Shown here in pieces: positions 14,263-22,346 of a stretch of DNA of 32,609 nt. Where the stretch lies: positions 3,783-36,391 of the forward strand of contig WQTW01000005.1 of the NCBI GenBank assembly GCA_009786085.1. Reading direction: 5' to 3'. How positions within the stretch are numbered: position 1 is the first letter of the stretch; every line of letters begins with the position of its first letter. Under the pieces are notes generated by a model. It was not told the DNA's origin. It searched no databases and saw nothing but the letters and a program-made list of their open reading frames with translations. The position numbers and the translations under genes were made by a program. The DNA comes from Pseudomonadota bacterium (GTDB lineage Bacteria > Pseudomonadota > Gammaproteobacteria > Burkholderiales > Casimicrobiaceae).

Positions 14263-14276
14263 CAAGAATCGTGCCA
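14261..14276 (-). promoter_or_regulatory. Sigma-54 (RpoN) promoter of the PEP-CTERM-like gene
   Basis: The minus strand reads TGGCACGATTCTTGCT, a perfect match to the RpoN consensus TGGCACGNNNNTTGCW with -24 GG and -12 GC elements correctly spaced. It predicts a transcription start near 14250 and a leader of about 147 nt. RpoN control fits the established link between PEP-CTERM protein genes and the PrsK/PrsR two-component system, which acts with sigma-54. Neither regulator is in this window. Confidence 0.85.
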
Positions 14277-14454
14277 ACCCCGCGATGGGTTTCGGCGCAT
14301 GCCGGAAAAACGGTTTTGCTCGGGGCCATGATGAAAAAGCGGATTCGGATGGGTGCGACGATGGCGTCAGATCGCCACAATCTAACGTTGCCCGATGTAA
14401 AAAGCAAGAACTTTTTGGGGAAACAGGTGTCGGCATGGTGGTGGTGTTGGAAAA

Positions 14455-15005
14455 CAGGTATCAGAGGTCAGGGATCAGGGATCAGAAGGGCATCACCTCA
14501 CGCATCGCCGCGAAGCGAAGCGCGTAGGGTGGATAAGCCGCGAAGCGGCGCAATCCACCATTGGGAGCGCGGAAAAGGGGGCAAGGCAGGGGCTTGCCGT
14601 TTCTTAGCGGTTTCGCGTGAATATAAAAAGCCGTCATTGCGAGCCTTTAGCCGCGAGCGAGGCGAGGCGGAAAGCGAAGCAATCCAGCGATTTTTTTGTT
14701 GCGCACATTTTCTGGATTGCTTCGCTTCGCTCGCAATGACGCCGGTTTTTTCTTTGCGCTCTATGCGTTTCTTTGTGTTCTTTGCGGTGAAATGTTTTTT
14801 CTGATTCCTGACCTCTGATCCCTGTTCACCCGAAGGCGCGAAGCGCCGCTGATTGGAGGGTTGGTTGTTGGACTGCGCCGCTTTGCGGCTTGTCCAACCT
14901 GCGCGCTCATGGGAACTCTGGGATAAACGGCGGAGTGAGCAAGCCCCTTGCGCATTTTTTATTTGGCGAACTTCGGCTTATCATGGCGGCTTCTGTCTGG
15001 CCGCA
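14455..15005. repeat. Intergenic repeat mosaic 5 (upstream of purU)
   Basis: I see no gene here. Modules are: TCAGRRR heptamers (14460-14488); CTCACGCATCGCCGCGAAGC (about 14492-14521); REP-like GTAGGGTGGATAAGCC...AATCCACC (about 14525-14560); a GTCATTGCGAGCC...GAAGCAATCCAG hairpin (14633-14687); its reverse complement CTGGATTGCTTCGCTTCGCT (about 14712-14742); TTTCTTTGTGTTCTTTGCGG (about 14767-14787); reversed heptamers (14800-14827); and TTGGACTGCGCCG...GGCTTGTCCAA (about 14869-14900). The inverted GCAATCC pair could form one long stem. The purU promoter is not evident. Confidence 0.8.
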
Positions 15006-15029
15006 AACCGCATTATGGAGAATCATTAC

Positions 15030-15890
15030 ATGAGCTCATCGCGTCGCTATACTCTTACTCTTTCCTGTCCCGATCAGGTGGGCATTGTTGCCGCGGTCAG
15101 CGGCTTCATTGCCGGACATGGCGGCTGGATCTCCGAAGCCAATCATCATTCCGACGAGGATGCGGGACAGTTTTTTATGCGCGAGGAAGTTCTCGCCGAC
15201 TCATTACCCTTCGATATCGAAACCTTCCGCCAGAAATTCCTCCCCATCGCCGAACGCTTTGGCATGAACTGGAAGATCACCGACAGCGCGAAGAAAAAAC
15301 GGGTGGTGATTCTGGTTTCCAAACAGGAACATTGTCTTTACGACCTGCTCGGGCGCTGGCAATCGAAGGATCTGGATATCGAGATTCCCTGCGTAATTTC
15401 CAACCATGAGACTTTTCGCGGCTTGGTGGAATGGCATGGCATTCCTTTTCATTATGTGCCGATCACCCCGGAGAACAAGGCGGCGGCTTACGGGCAGATC
15501 ATGTCGATTTTTGCGGGGGTCGGGGGCGACGTGATGGTGCTGGCGCGCTATATGCAGATTCTTTCCAGCGAGATGTGCGAGCGTTTCCCGGGGCAGATCA
15601 TCAACATTCACCACAGTTTTCTCCCCAGTTTTGTCGGCGCCAAGCCCTATCATCAGGCTTTTTTGCGGGGGGTAAAATTGATCGGCGCTACCTGCCATTA
15701 CGTTACCGCCGATCTGGATCAGGGGCCGATCATCGAGCAGGATGTGGTGCGGGTGGATCATTCCGACCGCCCCGAAGATCTGGTGCACTACGGCAAGGAC
15801 ATCGAGAAGGCAGTGCTGGCGCGGGGGCTACGTTATCACCTTGAAGACAGGGCGCTGGTGCACGCCAACAAGACCATCGTTTTTCGTTGA
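15030..15890 (+). CDS. purU: Formyltetrahydrofolate deformylase
   Basis: The enzyme hydrolyses 10-formyl-THF to formate and THF, balancing one-carbon pools and feeding formate to PurT. I chose the ATG at 15030, with GGAG 9 nt upstream, giving 286 residues (about 280 in E. coli); an in-frame ATG at 15015 is possible. Residues about 5-85 are an ACT-type regulatory domain (YTLTLSCPDQVGIVAAVSGF). Residues 90-286 are the formyl-transferase-type catalytic domain with CVISNHETFR, NIHHSFLPSFVGAKPYHQAF and GATCHYVTADLDQGPIIEQD, containing the usual Asn/His/Asp catalytic set. No partner gene is adjacent. Repeat mosaics flank it on both sides. Confidence 0.94.
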   Translation: MSSSRRYTLTLSCPDQVGIVAAVSGFIAGHGGWISEANHHSDEDAGQFFMREEVLADSLPFDIETFRQKFLPIAERFGMNWKITDSAKKKRVVILVSKQEHCLYDLLGRWQSKDLDIEIPCVISNHETFRGLVEWHGIPFHYVPITPENKAAAYGQIMSIFAGVGGDVMVLARYMQILSSEMCERFPGQIINIHHSFLPSFVGAKPYHQAFLRGVKLIGATCHYVTADLDQGPIIEQDVVRVDHSDRPEDLVHYGKDIEKAVLARGLRYHLEDRALVHANKTIVFR

Positions 15891-16200
15891 TGCGGGATAA
15901 TTACGGGTTGCGAGAGCGAATTTCTATCTGTCGCGCTTGGACAAACCCCCGCTCGCCTTTGGCGGGCGCCCAGCAAACCCCCGTCGGCTCCGCCGACACC
16001 CCCTTTGAAAAGGGGGCTTGTCGTTTCTTCGTGGCTTCGCGTGAATATAAAAAGCCGTCATTGCGGTGAAATGTTTTTTCTGATCCCTGATCCCTGACCT
16101 CTGACTTCTGACATCTGACATCTGACTTCTGACATCTGACCCCTGACAACGACCGCCGCTTCTTTCTTTCTGCGCGCTCATCGCAGGAATGCGTCTATGA
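15891..16200. repeat. Intergenic repeat mosaic 6 (downstream of purU)
   Basis: I see no gene here. It contains two joined CCCCCGTCGGC/CCCCCTTTGAAAAGGGGG-type modules (15943-16018), then a GCGTGAATATAAAAAGCCG segment (about 16038-16056) also found at about 14617-14635. A reversed heptamer tract of about ten units (TCTGATC, CCTGACC and related; 16078-16147) follows. This is the second longest uninterrupted heptamer array in the window. Confidence 0.85.
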
Positions 16201-16213
16201 CAAAAAGACGGAA

Positions 16214-16219
16214 TATAAT
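16214..16219 (+). promoter_or_regulatory. TATAAT -10 hexamer upstream of the DUF3426 gene
   Basis: A perfect TATAAT lies 44 bp before the GTG start, just after the repeat mosaic. No good -35 is visible at 16-18 bp spacing, so promoter identity is tentative. Confidence 0.4.
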
Positions 16220-16263
16220 GATCCGCTCGGCCTTTCCCACTTTTCGGATATTCGCTTTCTGCC

Positions 16264-17457
16264 GTGCCCATCACTTTTCATTACACCCGTTGCCCGCAGT
16301 GCCACACGACGTTCCGCATCACGTCGCAGCAGTTGGCGCTGCGCGACGGGCGGGCGCGCTGTGGTCATTGCCGAACGGTGTTCAATGCGTTTGCGGCGCT
16401 GGTGGATTTCGCGGGGGAGCGCGTTCCCGGCCCCGGCATGGAGCCTGTGCAACGCGAAACGATGACGTTGCGCGATTCTGTTTCGTCGTCGGGAGACGAT
16501 TTCTCTGCGCCGCCCGCTCCCGAGGAAACGAAAGAAGAAAAACCGTCGCCGCCGCCGGTTTCTGAAGCGCCCGCTGACGCTCCGGCAAGCACGACCCCGC
16601 CCAGAAGGAAGGGCCCGCCCACCAAAGAGGAAATCGCGTTGGCGATCGCGGAAGCCGCCGGTGAAAAACCGCCAGATCCCACCAGCGCTCCGGCGAGCAC
16701 GACTCCACCCAGAAGGAAAGGCCCACCCACCAAAGAGGAGGTCGCGCTGGCGATCGCGGAAGCCGCCGGTGAAAAACCGCAAGGCCCTGCCAGCGCACCG
16801 GCAAGCACGACCCCGCCCAGAAGGAAAGGCCCACCCACCAAAGAGGAAATCGCGCTGGCGATCGCGGAAACGACGGAGGAACGACGGCAGCGCAATCTGC
16901 GCAAGGAAAAGCCGTCGCCGCTGACGCTGGTGCTCGACCCCGCCAAGAAGCCGACGATCTGGCAACGGCTGCATTTGCCGTTCTGGTGTCGCCCGCTGTT
17001 TTATCTGGTGTCGCTGCCGGTCTTGACCGCTTTGCTGGCCGCGCAAGCCGTCTTTTTTCTGCACGATGAGCTGGCCAGCGCGTATCCGAAGCTGACGCCG
17101 ACGATTGCGCTCGGCTGTCGCTGGCTCAACTGTGAAATCAAACCGTTGCAAAATCTCGATGCGCTGACGATCGAGGCGTCTGATTTGCAGTCCATCCCCA
17201 ACGATGCGCAACAGCTTCTGTTGACCATCACGCTGCGCAACCGCAGCAACAAGCCTGTCGCTTATCCGCGCTTGTCTCTCGAATTGAACGATGCGCAAGG
17301 CCGATTGCTGACGCGCCGTCTTTTCGCGCCGGAGGCGTATCTGGTTCGCGCTGCCGACATCGATGTCGGCGCACCCCCCGCCCGCGATCAGGTTCTGCGT
17401 TTGTTGTTGCGCTCCGAATTTCCCGCCACCGGCTACCGGTTGTCGCTGGTGTATTAG
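16264..17457 (+). CDS. MJ0042 zinc-ribbon, DUF3426 membrane protein with 36-residue tandem repeats
   Basis: The GTG start is chosen because the zinc ribbon begins immediately: MPITFHYTRCPQCHTTFRI, with C10, C13, C33 and C36 as metal ligands. The product is 397 residues. The order is: zinc ribbon (1-45); a long Pro/Glu/Lys-rich linker; three tandem copies of a 36-residue unit (TTPPRRKGPPTKEEIALAIA, then EAAGEKP and a short spacer; DNA period 108 bp from 16591); one membrane helix (PLFYLVSLPVLTALLAAQAV); and a periplasmic DUF3426 domain (LGCRWLNCEIKPLQNLDALT to the end). Such proteins are common in betaproteobacteria, often near prmA, which is absent here. The function is unknown. The repeat copies are nearly identical, so they arose recently. 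Confidence 0.86.
   Translation: MPITFHYTRCPQCHTTFRITSQQLALRDGRARCGHCRTVFNAFAALVDFAGERVPGPGMEPVQRETMTLRDSVSSSGDDFSAPPAPEETKEEKPSPPPVSEAPADAPASTTPPRRKGPPTKEEIALAIAEAAGEKPPDPTSAPASTTPPRRKGPPTKEEVALAIAEAAGEKPQGPASAPASTTPPRRKGPPTKEEIALAIAETTEERRQRNLRKEKPSPLTLVLDPAKKPTIWQRLHLPFWCRPLFYLVSLPVLTALLAAQAVFFLHDELASAYPKLTPTIALGCRWLNCEIKPLQNLDALTIEASDLQSIPNDAQQLLLTITLRNRSNKPVAYPRLSLELNDAQGRLLTRRLFAPEAYLVRAADIDVGAPPARDQVLRLLLRSEFPATGYRLSLVY
16591..16878 (+). repeat. 108-bp in-frame tandem repeat in the DUF3426 gene
   Basis: Copies begin at 16591, 16699 and 16807 with ACGACCCCGCCCAGAAGGAA or a close variant. The third is partial and diverges after ATCGCGGAA. The period is a multiple of three, so copy-number change only alters linker length between the zinc ribbon and the membrane helix. 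Confidence 0.92.
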
Positions 17458-17899
17458 CGCGGTTTCTGTTGGGTTGCGCACTCTTTCGCGTTGTGTCGCT
17501 TTGTTCCCTCCCCTTCAAGAGGCGGGTTAAGGTGGGTGTCAGGAATCAGAACGTAGGGTGGATAAGCCGCATAGCGGCGCAATCCACCGTGTAGCTTGCT
17601 GGACAAGCCGGGCAGCGGCGCAGTCCGGGACGTGCGTTACGGGCGGCAGATTGCCGCCCCTACGCCCTCTCCCCCACCCCTCTCCCGCACGCGGGAGAGG
17701 GGAACATTTTTCTCCGCGCCTTCGCGCCTTCGCGGCTTCGCGTGAGGTAAATTGCGGGCGGGACGCCCGCGCTCCGGCATTTTCCGCTCTCCGCGCCTCT
17801 GCGTGAGAACAAACAGGGCGCGATAAATCGCGCCCCGGATGGTGGATTGCGCTTCGCTTATCCACCCTACGCCCTGACCTCTGACCTCTGATCCCTGAT
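17458..17899. repeat. Intergenic repeat mosaic 7 (between convergent DUF3426 gene and gyrB)
   Basis: I see no gene here. Modules are: TCAGGAATCAG (about 17539-17549); REP-like GTAGGGTGGATAAGCC...CAATCCACC (17554-17588); a GGACAAGCC...GTCCGGGA hairpin (17600-17630); GGGCGGCAGATTGCCGCCC (17641-17659); CCCTCTCCCCC and CTCTCCCGCACGCGGGAGAG (17666-17701); CCTTCGCGCCTTCGCGGC (about 17719-17736); GCGGGCGGGACGCCCGCGC (about 17755-17773); GGGCGCGATAAATCGCGCCC (17817-17836); reversed REP-like GGTGGATTGCGC...ATCCACCCTAC (17840-17871); and reversed heptamers (17873-17901) ending at the gyrB stop. No clear T-tailed terminator is seen. Confidence 0.85.
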
Positions 17900-20311
<2,412 letters not shown>

Positions 20312-20347
20312 TTATTACTTCTTTCTGATAACTTCATTAAAACCATT

Positions 20348-20389
20348 GCGCCTGCGACGAAGATTCGTAAGTCGGCAGGCGCTTTTTTT
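20348..20389 (+). terminator. Intrinsic terminator-like hairpin between dnaN and gyrB, plus orientation
   Basis: GCGCCTGC and GCAGGCGC flank a loop with an inner GAC/GTC pair, followed on the plus strand by seven T. Both flanking genes are on the minus strand, where the hairpin is preceded by A's rather than followed by T's. As drawn it would stop antisense (plus-strand) transcription; it may also act weakly on dnaN mRNA. Confidence 0.6.
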
Positions 20390-20402
20390 GTCACCTTTCT
20401 TT

Positions 20403-21506
20403 TTAAAGGCGCATCGGCATCACAACGTATTTGTAATCGTGCTGCCCGGGAACCGTCAGCAACGCGCTGTCGCCGGAATTGCCGAACGACAACATCACTT
20501 TTTCGCTGGTCAGCCGTTGCAACATATCGAGAAGATAGGTGATGTTGAAACCGATGCTCAATTCTTCTCCACTGTACTGCACGTCGAGTTGTTCTTCGGC
20601 TTCTTCCTGTTCGTTGTTGCTGCAAATAATTTTGATTTCGTCTTTGACAAGATTGAAATGGACTCCGCGCACTTTTTCGTTCGATAAAATCGCTGCGCGT
20701 TGCAACGCCGCCAGAAACACCGCACGGGAAACTTCGACATGCCGGGTATAGCCGACAGGGATGACCCGATTGTAGTCCGGGAATTTTCCGTCGATCACTT
20801 TGGAAATGATTTCGGTCGAACCGAAATGGAACCGCACCTGGTTCGACAAAATATCCAGCGTGACCGGCGATTCATCATCGGCCAGCAGTTTTCCCAACTC
20901 CATCACGGTTTTGCGCGGGAGAATCACTTCCTGACGCGTGAAAACACCGCTCACCGGCAGGCTCGCCCAAGCCAGACGGTGGCCGTCCGTCGCCACCAGT
21001 TGAACCGCGCTCTGATCAATGACCCAAAGCATCCCGTTCAAGTAATAACGGATGTCCTGTTGCGCCATTGCAAATTCAACCTGGCGCAACAACGACTTCA
21101 ATACTTTTTTCGGCAAGGTGATGCTGGCCTGTTGCGTTTCACCGAGCGTCAACCTCGGATAATCGGCTGCCGGTAAGGTTTGCAAATGAAAACGTGAGCG
21201 TCCCGCTCTGACCAGCATCTTGCTGCCCTGCGTTTCCAACGAAACATCGACATCGTCCGGCAAGGCGCGAAGAAGATCCTGAAGTTTGCGCGCCGACACT
21301 GTAATGGCCTGCGCGGAGGCCTCCGGCACTTCACAGTACGCCGAGATCTGCAACTCCATGTCCATCGCCGTCATCCACAAGCGCTGCTCTTTTTGCTCGA
21401 GCAATACGTTGGACAAGATAGGCAGTGTGTGTTTACGCTCGACAATCCCTGAAACCGACGAGAGTGGTTTCAGAAGTTCGTCTCTTGCAATCTTATCTAG
21501 TTTCAT
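20403..21506 (-). CDS. dnaN: DNA polymerase III beta sliding clamp
   Basis: The homodimeric clamp tethers polymerase III to DNA. The 367 residues match the family (366 in E. coli). Features are: MKLDKIARDELLKPLSSVSG with VERKHTLPILSNVLL; AADYPRL; GMLWVIDQSAVQLVATDGHR, where the clamp family has a conserved TDGHRL; FPDYNRVIP; NEKVRGVHF; and the C-terminal VMPMRL that closes the protein-binding cleft. Directly upstream there is no dnaA, its usual neighbour, but about 840 bp of origin-like DNA and then divergent mnmG. No Shine-Dalgarno sequence precedes the ATG; the leader is AT-rich. Confidence 0.97.
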   Translation of the reverse strand: MKLDKIARDELLKPLSSVSGIVERKHTLPILSNVLLEQKEQRLWMTAMDMELQISAYCEVPEASAQAITVSARKLQDLLRALPDDVDVSLETQGSKMLVRAGRSRFHLQTLPAADYPRLTLGETQQASITLPKKVLKSLLRQVEFAMAQQDIRYYLNGMLWVIDQSAVQLVATDGHRLAWASLPVSGVFTRQEVILPRKTVMELGKLLADDESPVTLDILSNQVRFHFGSTEIISKVIDGKFPDYNRVIPVGYTRHVEVSRAVFLAALQRAAILSNEKVRGVHFNLVKDEIKIICSNNEQEEAEEQLDVQYSGEELSIGFNITYLLDMLQRLTSEKVMLSFGNSGDSALLTVPGQHDYKYVVMPMRL

Positions 21507-21597
21507 TGATAAAAATAGTAATAGATAATAAGGAGGCCGTTTTTCAGGAATAACCCTATATCTTCTTGAAAAACAACACGTTAAACCGTTTAAACAC

Positions 21598-21606
21598 TGT
21601 GGATAA
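21598..21606 (-). promoter_or_regulatory. DnaA box (perfect)
   Basis: The minus strand reads TTATCCACA, the consensus DnaA-binding 9-mer. Confidence 0.75.
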
Positions 21607-21665
21607 CCCGATGATCCGGTGTGAGCGGTTTCAGGATACTTTCTGCTTTGCGAGCAGAAAGCAAG

Positions 21666-21674
21666 TCATCCACA
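21666..21674 (+). promoter_or_regulatory. DnaA box-like 9-mer (one mismatch)
   Basis: TCATCCACA differs from TTATCCACA at the second base and lies 60 bp from the perfect box in the opposite orientation. Confidence 0.5.
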
Positions 21675-21725
21675 AATTATACTTCATTGCTTGTTTGATT
21701 TTGATTGGACAGACGTTTATTTAAA

Positions 21726-22136
21726 CCTGAAAACCTCAGTTGACCGCTTATAAAATGATGAAAAACTGCAAAGAGGCTTTTTTCCCACCCTTCACCTCTT
21801 GGGAGAGTACGCTACATGCTCTCCAGCACTGCGTCCGCCCACTTTTTTCTTTCCGATGCTGCTGCGTTGCTCTTCCTCGCGGGATGGCAGCCCGCGTCGT
21901 CGTCGCGCCAGGGGTCTGCTAACACTCTTTCCACAATCGCGAAGGGTAGATTGGGCCCGCCCATCGAGGCACGCGACGCAGCATGGGCCTACCGCCCATG
22001 CAAGGAGCGTAACGATGAGGGGCGGGGCAAGGCTCCCTTCCCCTCGGGTACGCAACGCGATTCGCGGAAAGAGTGTTAGCAGACCCTGACACGGCGGACG
22101 CAGCACTGGCGAGCACGCCCAACTGAGGTTTTTAGG
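21726..22136. mobile_element. 411-bp nested inverted-repeat element (MITE-like) at the origin
   Basis: Terminal inverted repeats of 21 bp match at 18 positions: left CCTGAAAACCTCAGTTGACC at 21726-21745, right the reverse complement ending AACTGAGGTTTTTAGG at 22136. Inside is a second, longer imperfect inverted pair (CAGCACTGCGTCCGCC at about 21825-21840 against GGCGGACGCAGCACTGG at about 22093-22108). A perfect 20-bp pair follows: GGTCTGCTAACACTCTTTCC at 21913-21932 and its complement at 22066-22085. At the centre is a hairpin, GCATGGGC/GCCCATGC (21981-22001). No convincing open reading frame and no clear target duplication were seen. It has the look of a non-autonomous transposon or a large structured origin element, and shares no module with the intergenic mosaics. 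Confidence 0.65.
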
Positions 22137-22280
22137 CTAAAGGAAGGTTTCTTTCTATAGAATAAGGGGTTGGTGTATAAAAAAGAGGGTGCTTCCTGAG
22201 CGGTGATCAGGGAAAAAGGCGAGGTGATTTGTGATAAATAAAAACTATTATCATATTGTTTATTATAATATAATTTAATA
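22137..22280 (+). promoter_or_regulatory. AT-rich tract upstream of mnmG (promoter, possible DNA-unwinding element)
   Basis: From about 22228 to 22280 the sequence is almost only A and T. TATAAT lies at 22264-22269. An alternative pair is TTGTGA (22229-22234) and CATATT (22252-22257) at 17-bp spacing. It directly precedes the first parS. It may be the mnmG promoter, the unwinding element of the origin, or both. Confidence 0.5.
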
Positions 22281-22296
22281 TGTTTCACGTGAAACA
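22281..22296. promoter_or_regulatory. parS: parS site 1
   Basis: TGTTTCACGTGAAACA is a perfect 16-bp palindrome identical to the canonical chromosomal parS bound by ParB/Spo0J. ParB is encoded about 6 kb to the right. Confidence 0.96.
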
Positions 22297-22309
22297 AAGT
22301 GTTGGAAAG

Positions 22310-22325
22310 TGTTTCACGTGAAACA
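22310..22325. promoter_or_regulatory. parS: parS site 2
   Basis: This is a second perfect TGTTTCACGTGAAACA, 29 bp (about three helical turns) from the first. It ends 21 bp before the mnmG start codon, so ParB bound here would sit in the mnmG leader. Confidence 0.96.
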
Positions 22326-22346
22326 GTATTCATCGTTGAGTGGAAA

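Larger units (their letters stand above)
21507..21725. other. Putative oriC core upstream of dnaN
   Basis: This non-coding, comparatively AT-rich stretch has a perfect DnaA box and a near-consensus second box 60 bp apart, plus the palindromic CGTTAAACCGTTTAAAC at about 21579-21595. With the parS pair and the gyrB-dnaN / mnmG-rsmG-parAB divergence, it is the best origin candidate in the window. It also contains the dnaN promoter. Few boxes are visible, so this could be only a DnaA-autoregulated promoter. Confidence 0.55.

Noticed and set aside
14104-14436. N-terminal extension of the PEP-CTERM-like protein
   Set aside because: A signal peptide with a good ribosome-binding site begins at 14103, and the upstream part holds the promoter, microsatellite and hairpins.
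14853-15029. N-terminal extension of purU
   Set aside because: The extension is coded by repeats and lacks similarity to PurU; the GGAG-preceded ATG at 15030 fits the family length.
16078-16147. CRISPR-like array
   Set aside because: The units are contiguous 7-bp heptamers with no spacers, and no cas genes are nearby.
21792-22106. Small open frames on both strands of the 411-bp element
   Set aside because: They are symmetrical consequences of the inverted repeat, with no ribosome-binding site or transposase motif.
22299-22346. Upstream extension of mnmG starting at 22299
   Set aside because: It would translate the second parS site (residues VSRETV) and has no family similarity; the ATG at 22347 gives the canonical N-terminus.
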